43,033 bases of DNA from Silicimonas sp. (lineage in GTDB: Bacteria > Pseudomonadota > Alphaproteobacteria > Rhodobacterales > Rhodobacteraceae). The position numbers were made by a program, and so were the translations under genes. The notes beneath the pieces were generated by a model. It was not told where the DNA came from. It did no database searches and worked only from the letters and a program-made list of their open reading frames with translations. The stretch spans positions 1-43,033 of the forward strand of contig JAJDVJ010000134.1 in the NCBI GenBank assembly GCA_022826205.1, given 5' to 3'. Positions 36,941 to 43,033 of this stretch are shown here, one piece after another. How positions within the stretch are numbered: position 1 is the first letter of the stretch; each line of letters begins with the position of its first letter.

Positions 36941-37110
36941 TGGCGCCGCATGCACGAGCCGTTGGACGGGCGCGGAAGCCGTGGAACACGGAATTTGGGC
37001 CGGTTGTCTCGATAGCGGAATCGCCAACGGTAACAGGCTTCTGGGATTTTCTGGTCCTTACTGGACTGCAAAGGTCCATTGGCCGGGTTGACCCATGGCT
37101 ACGGGCATGA
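36940..37110 (+). CDS. Possible 56-aa small ORF bridging fdhD and mobA
   Basis: ATG at 36940-36942 overlaps the fdhD stop (TGATG), the frame stays open for 56 codons and its TGA at 37108-37110 overlaps the likely mobA ATG at 37107. It thus fills the 166-base gap exactly with couplings at both ends. The peptide is Arg/Trp-rich with a short hydrophobic run (TGFWDFLVLTGL near residues 32-43); no family is recognised and codon third positions are not strongly GC-biased. It may be a chance open frame. Confidence 0.25.
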   Translation: MAPHARAVGRARKPWNTEFGPVVSIAESPTVTGFWDFLVLTGLQRSIGRVDPWLRA

Positions 37111-37709
37111 GTCTGCCCTCAGGCACCATATTGGCTGGCGGCCTGGCGCGTCGAATGGGTGGTGGCGACAAGGGCCTTCTGGCCATCGGTGACAGGACGA
37201 TGCTGGAGCACGTGATCGAAAGGTTTGCGCCTCAAGTGGGCGAACTGGCACTGAATGCCAATGGCGACGAGGCGCGGTTTGCGAAATTCGACCTTCCGGT
37301 TCTCGCCGATCCTGTCGCGGGATACGCAGGTCCTCTGGCCGGTGTCTTGGCGGGACTTGACTGGGCGGCAGGCCGTGGGATTGCGAACATCGTGACGGTT
37401 GCCGCAGACACCCCGTTCCTTCCTGCGGATCTGGTGGACCGGCTTCTGGATGCTGCCGCGGTCCAGGGCAGGCAGATCGCGCTTGCCTGTACAGCTACCG
37501 GGCTCCATCCGACCTTCGGCCTTTGGCCCGTTGCCCTTCGAGACGATCTGAAAACCGCATTGTCGGAGGGCGTTCGCAAGGTCGTCGACTGGACCGACCG
37601 GCATGGTGTTGCCAGGGCGGAGTTTCCGGTTCGGGAGTTCGACCCGTTCTTCAACGTGAACACGCCCGAGGATCTCGATCGTGCTCAGGACTATCTGGAG
37701 TTGGCATGA
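37107..37709 (+). CDS. mobA: Molybdenum cofactor guanylyltransferase MobA
   Basis: Links GMP to molybdopterin to make the bis-MGD form used by formate dehydrogenase and related enzymes (200 aa from ATG 37107; 204 aa from 37095). The nucleotidyltransferase signature ILAGGLARRMGGGDKGLL lies at residues 7-24, and VAADTPFLP with its metal-binding Asp near 93-101. Start 37107 is preferred for the MSLPSGTILAGG start and the overlap with the upstream small ORF. Its stop overlaps the mobB ATG. Confidence 0.93.
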   Translation: MSLPSGTILAGGLARRMGGGDKGLLAIGDRTMLEHVIERFAPQVGELALNANGDEARFAKFDLPVLADPVAGYAGPLAGVLAGLDWAAGRGIANIVTVAADTPFLPADLVDRLLDAAAVQGRQIALACTATGLHPTFGLWPVALRDDLKTALSEGVRKVVDWTDRHGVARAEFPVREFDPFFNVNTPEDLDRAQDYLELA

Positions 37710-38209
37710 AGGTCTGGGGAATTGTCGGATGGAAGAACTCGGGCAAGACTGGCCTCATGGAGCGCCTCGTTGCCGAGTTCGTTGGCAGAGGCCTCAAGGT
37801 CTCGACCCTGAAGCACGCGCATCACGTGTTCGACGTGGATCAAGAGGGCAAGGACAGCTACAGGCACCGCGTTGCCGGCGCTACCGAGGTCTTGCTTGCA
37901 AGCCGTCGGCGTTGGGCCTTGATGCACGAGTTGCGTAACGAAGAGGAGCTGGAGCTTGCCGTCCTGCTTGCAAAGCTCGCGCCCGTGGACCTGGTCCTGG
38001 TCGAGGGTTACAAGCGCGACCTGCACCCGAAAATCGAGGCGCATCGAGCGGAGACCGGCAATGAACTGATCGCCTCCGATGATCGGACGATCATGGCCGT
38101 CGCATCGGATAGTGGCGCCAAGGCAAACGGTCGGCCAGCCTTTCACATCGACGACACGTCCGCAATCGCCGACTTCATTTCGAATGAACTGGGGCTGCAG
38201 GATGCTTGA
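37706..38209 (+). CDS. mobB: Molybdopterin-guanine dinucleotide biosynthesis protein MobB
   Basis: GTP-binding partner of MobA (167 aa). The P-loop is GWKNSGKTGLMERL at about residues 8-21, followed by STLKHAHHVFDVDQEGKDSYRHRVAGA near 33-59, the MobB signature, and VLVEGYKRDLHPKIEAHR near 99-116. The ATG overlaps the mobA stop (ATGA), so the longer frame back to 37523 is not used. moeA starts about 100 bases downstream. Confidence 0.93.
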   Translation: MKVWGIVGWKNSGKTGLMERLVAEFVGRGLKVSTLKHAHHVFDVDQEGKDSYRHRVAGATEVLLASRRRWALMHELRNEEELELAVLLAKLAPVDLVLVEGYKRDLHPKIEAHRAETGNELIASDDRTIMAVASDSGAKANGRPAFHIDDTSAIADFISNELGLQDA

Positions 38210-38308
38210 AGTGTCTTGTCATGGCGACTTGGCACGGCGATGTCGGATCAACATGGCCAGTTTCCGGATGCCGCACGGGAGATTCGGAAGTGCACCGGGA
38301 ATTGCCGG

Positions 38309-39565
38309 ATGCTGACACCGCCGCGCATGAAGAACGACTGTTTCGCCTTGCCGCCGGGAGTCGACTGGACCCCGGTCGACGACGCGCTTCGGAGGCTGCG
38401 CAAGGCCGTGCACCTGTCGGTGGACAGCGAAGGCGTGCCTGTCGAGGATGCGGACGGACGGCTGCTTGCGGAGCCGGTGCGGGCCCGCCGAGCGAATCCG
38501 CCGGGCGCCAATTCGGCCGTGGATGGCTATGGATTCTCGCAAAGCGCCACAGGCGCAGGTGACCAATTGATGCCGCTTGTTGAAGGGCGCGCGGCTGCAG
38601 GGTGTCCATTTTCCGGAGACGTGCCGGAAGGACATGCCATCCGCATCCTCACCGGTGCGCTACTGCCGTCGGGCGTCGATACCGTCGTGCTGGAGGAGGA
38701 CTGTTCGACGGATGGCGCGAGCGTCGCGTTCGAAGGTCCCGTGAAGAAGGGTGCGAATGCCCGCATGAAGGGCGAGGACATTAAGGCGGGCGAATTGGCA
38801 TTCCCTGCCGGCACGCGCCTTGGACCGCCCGAGATTGCGCTCTTGGTGGCAGCCGGGGTCACGGATGTTCGAGTCCACCAAAGGCTGCGGGTCGCCGTGC
38901 TTTCAACCGGCAGCGAAATTGTTCAGGTCGGCACTGATCCCGATCCCGCGCGGACATACGACGCGAATCGACCCATGCTTTTGTCCCTGGTGCGGGACTG
39001 GAGGCTGGAGCCGGTGGACCTGGGACTGGTGCCAGATGATCGCGATGCGCTGCGCTCACGTCTCGATGCGGGTGCCGAGAGGGCCGATGTCATTCTTACG
39101 TCGGGAGGGGCTTCGGCTGGGGACGAGGATCATGTATCGGCGTTGCTGGCGGAATCGGGATCGCTTGGCGATTGGCGCATCGCGTTGAAGCCAGGTCGAC
39201 CGCTTGCGCTTGGGGTCTGGCGAGGCGTTCCGGTGTTCGGGCTGCCCGGGAATCCGGTTGCGGCGCTGGTCTGCACGTTGATTTTCGCCCGCCCGGCCAT
39301 TGGGGTCCTGGGAGGCGAAGGATGGCGCGAGCCCTTGGGATTCAGCGTGCCAGCGGCTTTCGAGAAGTCCAAGAAGGTCGGACGCCGCGAGTACCTTCGC
39401 GCCCGCATGAATGCCGACGGCGCGGCAGAGGTGTTCATGTCCGAGGGGTCCGGCCGGATTTCGGGGCTGGCCTGGGCTGACGGTCTGGTCGAGATCGGCG
39501 ATGACGCCCGGGAAATCCGGCGCGGAGACCCGGTGCATTTCATTCCCTATGGCAGCTTTAGGTGA
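38309..39565 (+). CDS. moeA: Molybdopterin molybdotransferase MoeA
   Basis: Inserts molybdate into adenylated molybdopterin (418 aa from ATG 38309; ATG 38327 would give 412 aa with the common start MKNDCFALPPGVDWTPVDDAL). Family motifs: ANSAVDGYGF near residue 68-77, RILTGALLPSGVDTVVLEED near 111-130, KGEDIKAGE near 154-162, TSGGASAGDEDHV near 264-276 and FGLPGNPVAALV near 310-321. The GGASAGDED box differs slightly from the usual SGGVSVGDYD, as in Rhodobacterales paralogues. The start is uncertain; a TTG frame runs back to 38216. Together with FdhD and MobAB it makes bis-MGD cofactor. Confidence 0.9.
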   Translation: MLTPPRMKNDCFALPPGVDWTPVDDALRRLRKAVHLSVDSEGVPVEDADGRLLAEPVRARRANPPGANSAVDGYGFSQSATGAGDQLMPLVEGRAAAGCPFSGDVPEGHAIRILTGALLPSGVDTVVLEEDCSTDGASVAFEGPVKKGANARMKGEDIKAGELAFPAGTRLGPPEIALLVAAGVTDVRVHQRLRVAVLSTGSEIVQVGTDPDPARTYDANRPMLLSLVRDWRLEPVDLGLVPDDRDALRSRLDAGAERADVILTSGGASAGDEDHVSALLAESGSLGDWRIALKPGRPLALGVWRGVPVFGLPGNPVAALVCTLIFARPAIGVLGGEGWREPLGFSVPAAFEKSKKVGRREYLRARMNADGAAEVFMSEGSGRISGLAWADGLVEIGDDAREIRRGDPVHFIPYGSFR

Positions 39566-39569
39566 CGTG

Positions 39570-39743
39570 TCACGCCTGCATGCCGGAAGGTGGAGTGTAG
39601 CTGGCCGACTTGGCCTGTTTCCCGCTGATGTCCTCCTCGAGCCTTGAGGCGCCATTCATTGATCTGATTCCGAACCGGACGGCCAGCGCAAGAATCATGA
39701 TATCGAGCCAGCCGACCGGGCTGATCTCGCCCGTGAAGTCCAT
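39570..39743 (-). CDS. Possible 57-aa small membrane protein
   Basis: Minus-strand ORF from ATG 39743 with AGAGGG about 4 bases upstream. The peptide starts MDFTGEISPVGWLDIMILALAVRFGI, giving one possible membrane helix (residues 11-26), then a charged, Ser-rich tail (RLEEDISGKQAKSASYTPP). It ends 4 bases from the moeA stop on the other strand. I do not recognise a family. Its composition is more protein-like than other open frames in this gap, but evidence stays limited. Confidence 0.4.
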   Translation of the reverse strand: MDFTGEISPVGWLDIMILALAVRFGIRSMNGASRLEEDISGKQAKSASYTPPSGMQA

Positions 39744-40083
39744 GTTGCCCTCTGCCTGCCCGCAGTGTTCGCCAGGCATGGCGTTCGCCGGAGTTCATCG
39801 CTGCCATGCACGTCATTTCCCTGAGGCACGTCGCCTCCTCCTTGAGTGGATTGCGATCCGGGCGTCGTGGAAGATCGCGCGGGCTACAATGCGGTTCGGG
39901 TGACGGGCTCCTTTCATGGCTTGGACGTCATTGTCGCGATTTTTCTCTTGCGCGGTTCCGGTCGGGGCCATATAGGCCGCCTGTCCGGAGAGCGTGCCCT
40001 GCAGGTTCTCCTGGCATCGTCCGAGACGGTGGGTTGGCGAAAGCCGTTAATTCCTGCCTGAGACGGGAACGGAAGAATGCTGA
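39744..40083. other. Region upstream of rplJ without rplA
   Basis: In most bacteria rplA lies directly before rplJ. Here no ribosomal protein or other recognisable gene is found; the short frames are not convincing. A candidate promoter (39948-39976) is the only supportable feature. The rest may be leader or old gene remnant. Confidence 0.5.
39948..39976 (+). promoter_or_regulatory. Candidate promoter for rplJ-rplL
   Basis: TTGCGC (39948-39953) and TATAGG (39971-39976) are 17 bases apart, about 215 bases before the rplJ GTG. This would give a long leader holding the three hairpins described separately. The hexamers are only moderate matches. Confidence 0.3.
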
Positions 40084-40190
40084 CTTCAGGTCTGCCCTGA
40101 AGCTCTGTTCACGATGGACCCGTAAGGACTTCTGAGGCTTCGGCCTCGTGATGAGCCGGAGGGGTCACCCTCCAGATTTGGAGTGAAACT
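40084..40190 (+). promoter_or_regulatory. Ribosomal protein L10 leader (autoregulatory mRNA structure)
   Basis: Three hairpins lie in a row before rplJ: CTTCAGG-TCTGC-CCTGAAG (40084-40102), GAGGC-TTCG-GCCTC (40134-40147) and GGAGGG-GTCA-CCCTCC (40158-40173). Such a leader is the known binding site of the L10-L12 complex, which represses its own translation. The segment CGTAAGGACTTCTGAGGC between the first two hairpins may be part of the kink-turn region. Position and structure support the call; no covariance search was possible. Confidence 0.6.
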
Positions 40191-40709
40191 GTGAATAGAG
40201 CCCAGAAAGAGAAAGTGGTCGAGGAACTCGGCCAGATCTTCGAAAGCTCTGGCGTGGTGGTCGTAGCCCACTACGCAGGTCTCACGGTCACCGAGATGCA
40301 GGATCTCCGCAGGCAGATGCGCGAGGCAGGCGGATCGGTGCGCGTCGCCAAGAACAGGCTTGCCCGGATTGCCTTGGCAGGAAAGCAGAATGAGCATCTG
40401 ACCGAACTGCTGACGGGGATGACGGTATTCGCCTATTCGGAGGATGTGGCAACCGCTGCGCGTGTCGTCCACAAGTATTCCAAGGCAAATGGAAAGCTGG
40501 TCATTCTCGGCGGCGCAATGGGCGAAACGGTGCTGGATGTGGCAGGCGTGAAGGCTGTCGCAGAAATGCCGTCGCGTGAAGAACTTCTTGCCTTGATTGT
40601 CAGCGGCATCGGTGCCGCGGCATCGAACCTTGCCGGCGCGATCGGAGCCCCGGCGTCGAACGTGGCAGGTATCCTTTCGACCGTGGAAGAACGCGCGGAA
40701 GCCGCCTGA
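40191..40709 (+). CDS. rplJ: 50S ribosomal protein L10
   Basis: Base of the ribosomal stalk that carries L7/L12 dimers (172 aa, normal size). GTG start at 40191 with TTTGGAGTG just before it. The N-terminal part ([44 protein letters not shown]) is typical of alphaproteobacteria, and the C-terminal Ala-rich helix binds L7/L12. It follows the structured leader and precedes rplL by 56 bases. Upstream rplK-rplA are absent here, which is unusual. Confidence 0.97.
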   Translation: MNRAQKEKVVEELGQIFESSGVVVVAHYAGLTVTEMQDLRRQMREAGGSVRVAKNRLARIALAGKQNEHLTELLTGMTVFAYSEDVATAARVVHKYSKANGKLVILGGAMGETVLDVAGVKAVAEMPSREELLALIVSGIGAAASNLAGAIGAPASNVAGILSTVEERAEAA

Positions 40710-40765
40710 GACTTGCGTGTGGATCATGTTCGCACGTCGCAGCAAATTAGGAACGGAACTGAGAA

Positions 40766-41152
40766 ATGGCTGATCTGAAGAAACTTGCAGAGGAGATCGT
40801 GGGTCTCACGCTTCTCGAGGCGCAGGAACTGAAGACAATCCTGAAGGACGAATATGGAATAGAGCCCGCCGCCGGAGGCGCCGTGATGATGGCAGGACCG
40901 GCCGCTGGCGGCGACGCCGGTGCAGACGCAGCTGAGGAAAAGGACGAGTTCGATGTCATCCTCAAGGCTACCGGCGCACAGAAGATCAACGTGATCAAGG
41001 AAGTGCGCGCGATCACCGGCCTTGGGTTGAAGGAAGCCAAGGATCTGGTCGAGGCCGGCGGCAAGGCTGTAAAGGAAGGCATTGCCAAGGATGAGGCCGA
41101 AGAGATCAAGGGCAAGCTCGAAGCGGTGGGAGCCGAAGTCGAGCTCAAGTGA
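40766..41152 (+). CDS. rplL: 50S ribosomal protein L7/L12
   Basis: Stalk protein that recruits translation GTPases (128 aa). N-terminal dimerisation domain (residues 1-35), Ala/Gly-rich hinge (about 36-60), and the C-terminal domain with [36 protein letters not shown] near 62-97, ending in AEVELK. GGAAC before the ATG at 40766 is a modest ribosome site. A terminator follows 8 bases after the stop, where rpoB is found in most bacteria. Confidence 0.97.
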   Translation: MADLKKLAEEIVGLTLLEAQELKTILKDEYGIEPAAGGAVMMAGPAAGGDAGADAAEEKDEFDVILKATGAQKINVIKEVRAITGLGLKEAKDLVEAGGKAVKEGIAKDEAEEIKGKLEAVGAEVELK

Positions 41153-41160
41153 CATTCTTC

Positions 41161-41194
41161 GGGCCGGCCGATCAGAATCGACCGGCCCGTTTCA
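41161..41194 (+). terminator. Rho-independent-like terminator after rplL
   Basis: GGGCCGG-C-CGAT-CAGA-ATCG-A-CCGGCCC (41161-41188) forms an 11-pair stem with one mismatch and a 4-base loop, followed by GTTTCAG. The T-run is short, but the stem is strong and lies 8 bases after the rplL stop. Confidence 0.65.
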
Positions 41195-41558
41195 GTGAGT
41201 GCATGGCGACGCCTCTTGAAGACGCAAAGAGCGGCACGATTGCCTGATGCGTGGCGCGGCGCCATGCTGTGCAGATTGTCTCGGTTGACCGGATTGGCGA
41301 CCAAGCGCTGGATTCGTGTTCCGCGATCAGGCGGATCGGTCATCGACCGAGCTCTTGCTCGCATTGACAGTCGCATCTGCTGAAAGAGATGTGGAATGCC
41401 CGGATTCGGAGCCCTGGAAACCGCCGAAAGGGGCTGAATCCAAGCTTGGTTCGAGACATTGATGCTCGCCGAGTTTCCCCTTTGGGAGTGGACTAATTGT
41501 CGCGTTCAATCTACATTGTCAGATGATTGCTGCTTGAATGTCGCAAGAGGCGGGAACA
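41195..41558. other. Intergenic region between rplL terminator and ppk2
   Basis: 364 bases where rpoB usually begins. Short open frames on either strand do not resemble proteins. The only signal is a possible promoter, TTGGGA (41482-41487) with TTCAAT (41505-41510) at 17-base spacing, which would serve ppk2. No tRNA-like structure was seen. Confidence 0.4.
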
Positions 41559-42413
41559 ATGTCCATGACTGACACCGGTGACGGCAGCGTGGCAAATTTC
41601 GGATCCGAGAACGGCCAGCGCGAAGACAACCCAAAGAGACTAAGCAACAAGCGATACGAAAGCGAACTGTTCCGGCTGCAGCTCGAACTCGTGAAGATGG
41701 TTGAGTGGATCAAGCACGAGAAGCTCAAGGTCGTGGTCATATTCGAAGGCAGGGACGCGGCCGGAAAGGGCGGGGTCATCAAACGGATCACGCAGCACCT
41801 GAGCCCACGCATCTGCCGGGTAGTCGCGCTGCCCGCACCTACGGAGCGCGAGCGGACCCAATGGTATTTTCAGCGCTATGTGCCGCACCTTCCCGCTGCT
41901 GGCGAAATGGTGATGTTCGACCGGAGCTGGTACAACCGGGCTGGTGTCGAAAGGGTCATGGAATTTTGCACCGATGACGAATATCGCGATTTCATGCGCT
42001 CCTGCCCAGAGTTCGAACGCATGCTGGTGCGTTCCGGCATAAGGCTGATCAAGTACTGGTTCTCCGTCTCCGACGAGGAGCAGGAAAAGAGGTTTCAGGC
42101 ACGCCTACATCAGAGTCACAAGCGCTGGAAACTGAGCCCGATGGACCTCGAGTCCCGGCGGCGCTGGGTTGCCTATTCAAAGGCCAAGGACGAGATGTTC
42201 GCGCACACGGACATCAAGCAGGCGCCATGGTATGTCGTGGATGCGGACGTAAAGAAACACGCGCGTTTGAATTGCATCAGCCACCTCTTGAGTATGGTGG
42301 ATTACGAGGATCTGACACCGGAATCGATCGAGCTTCCGAAGCGAGAGGATGCCGGCGCATATGTCCGGCCACCATTCTCCGAACAGACACTCGTGCCGGA
42401 AGCGTATCCCTGA
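41559..42413 (+). CDS. ppk2: Polyphosphate kinase 2
   Basis: PPK2-family enzyme (284 aa from ATG 41559; 291 aa from 41538) that transfers phosphate between polyphosphate and nucleotides, with class I preferring GDP/ADP phosphorylation. The Walker A is EGRDAAGKGG near residues 61-70, with lid motif FDRSWYNRAGVERVMEF near 116-132 and SVSDEEQEKRFQAR near 164-177. GAGGCGGGAA precedes ATG 41559, which is preferred. It is monocistronic between the rplJL unit and the TnpB element. An imperfect hairpin (42412-42437) follows its stop but lacks a T-run. Confidence 0.93.
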   Translation: MSMTDTGDGSVANFGSENGQREDNPKRLSNKRYESELFRLQLELVKMVEWIKHEKLKVVVIFEGRDAAGKGGVIKRITQHLSPRICRVVALPAPTERERTQWYFQRYVPHLPAAGEMVMFDRSWYNRAGVERVMEFCTDDEYRDFMRSCPEFERMLVRSGIRLIKYWFSVSDEEQEKRFQARLHQSHKRWKLSPMDLESRRRWVAYSKAKDEMFAHTDIKQAPWYVVDADVKKHARLNCISHLLSMVDYEDLTPESIELPKREDAGAYVRPPFSEQTLVPEAYP

Positions 42414-42623
42414 CGGGACCATCTCAAATGGGTCGTCAGGACTCTCGCCAGAAGAGGGTCACTTTGTGTCCGCGGCGACTGGGCGTCGGTCCACTCGCTA
42501 AGGAACGGGTTCCAGCGGATGGCGAGGCGTTCCATAGAACTCGCGCAGGGGACCGTCGCGTTCAGGCGACAGGTGGATGCGCGCCCCCTTGCAATGGCGA
42601 CCGGCCTGGCATGGATGGAACAC
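42414..42623. other. Junction between ppk2 and TnpB element
   Basis: 210 bases that should contain the left end of the IS200/IS605-type element. No tnpA (Y1 transposase) gene is present. The GC rises toward the TnpB gene. The frame of TnpB stays open upstream to about 42520 (ATG GCG AGG CGT), but the likely start is at 42624. The left-end hairpin and the exact boundary could not be placed. Confidence 0.4.
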
Positions 42624-43033
42624 ATGGCGAACATGGGCAGGCGGCTGATCAGGAGCCACAAGTGCCGGCTCTACCCGAACGGGGCGCAGGAAGCGGCCCT
42701 GACGGACATGCTCGGTCATTTCCGCGACCTCTGCAACGCGGGCCTCCAGCAGCGCATCGAGGCGTGGCGCCGGCAGCGCGTCAGCCTCGGCTACGTCCGG
42801 CAGGCCGGCGAGCTGAAGGCCGTCCGGGACGCGGTTCCGGAGCTGGCCGGATACAGCTTCAGCGCCGAGCAGCAGGTCCTGCGCCGGCTCGACAGGTCCT
42901 TCGCCGCCTTCTTCCGCCGCGTGAAGGCGGGAGAGACGCCGGGCTTTCCCCGCTTCCGCGCGAAGTCGCGGTTCCACAGCGCGGACTTCCGCGTCGGCGA
43001 CGGGCTGGTCTGCCGGGACGGACGGCTCCGGCT
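42624..43033 (+). mobile_element. tnpB: TnpB (IS200/IS605 family OrfB), 5' part, cut by window edge
   Basis: First 136 codons of an RNA-guided TnpB nuclease gene; it runs off the right edge. Recognised by RRLIRSHKCRLYPNG near residues 5-19, the Glu/Arg-rich CNAGLQQRIEAWRR near 36-49, the segment AGELKAVRDAVPELAGYSFSAEQQVLRRLDRSF (about 58-90) and KAGETPGFPRFRAKSRFHS near 97-115. TnpB is the compact ancestor of Cas12, cutting DNA with an omegaRNA encoded at its 3' end; that end and the RuvC residues are outside the window. GC content (about 77 percent in one 60-base line) is far above ppk2 (about 55 percent in a comparable line), a sign of transfer. ATG 42615 is an alternative start. Confidence 0.85.

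Noticed and set aside
42412-42437. Imperfect hairpin after ppk2 as terminator or transposon left end
   Set aside because: Bulged stem without a T-run and no defined target-site context; either reading would be a guess.
1-43033. CRISPR array, tRNA, rRNA, prophage or defence island
   Set aside because: No regular repeats, cloverleaf-like sequences, phage genes or defence proteins were seen on reading both strands, apart from the TnpB fragment.

Overview
The window reads as a chromosome segment of an alphaproteobacterium, most likely Rhodobacterales or a close relative. The evidence is the aa3-type cytochrome oxidase subunit IV micro-gene, the DapC/FtsK/LolA neighbourhood, Rhodobacterales-style MoeA, FdhD and AzlCD proteins, and moderately GC-rich coding sequence. 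Genes are densely packed, and many neighbours share a 4-base start/stop overlap (ATGA or GTGA). No rRNA, tRNA, CRISPR array or prophage was seen. Nearly all of it is core or household metabolism; the only clear mobile DNA is at the right edge.

Layout. 1-1008: no convincing gene. 1009-8322: a peptide-type ABC importer (Tat-exported binding protein, two permeases, one fused double ATPase), followed by exonuclease III. 8634-10394: YbbN/CnoX-like thioredoxin, a stand-alone Lon N-domain protein and a Trm112-like protein. 10410-14330: a UbiH-type hydroxylase (minus strand), then an amidase and a DapC-like aminotransferase. 14346-20556: FtsK, LolA, a lytic-transglycosylase lipoprotein, HspQ and a gamma-glutamyltransferase. 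20709-23295: PobA with a two-subunit CoA-transferase (PcaIJ), an aromatic-acid (beta-ketoadipate) module. 23337-26039: free-Met-R-sulfoxide reductase, RluA-type pseudouridine synthase, DUF952 and PyrD. 26060-28310 (minus): MATE exporter and two PaaI-type thioesterases, overlapping end to end. 28612-34520: a beta-oxidation operon (acyl-CoA dehydrogenase, GST, thiolase, fused hydratase/dehydrogenase). 34646-36004: cytochrome oxidase subunit IV and AzlDC. 36062-39565: FdhD, MobA, MobB and MoeA, a molybdenum-cofactor module. 40084-41194: rplJ-rplL with a structured leader and a terminator, without the usual rplKA or rpoBC neighbours. 41559-42413: PPK2. 42624 to the edge: the start of a TnpB (IS200/IS605 OrfB) gene with visibly higher GC.

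How the parts fit. The beta-oxidation operon and the divergent thioesterase/MATE operon share a 301-base control region and probably form one acyl-CoA unit. PobA and PcaIJ handle 4-hydroxybenzoate and 3-oxoadipate; the ring-cleavage genes must lie elsewhere. FdhD/MobAB/MoeA mature a molybdoenzyme that is not encoded here.

I did not find a clearly new system. The observations most worth checking are two small ORFs that exactly bridge operon gaps with overlaps at both ends, the isolated rplJL unit beside a TnpB element, the enlarged DppC-type permease, the FdhD with only one Cys of the CxxC pair, the GST inside a beta-oxidation operon, and two neighbouring convergent gene pairs that both terminate on a shared CTAG.
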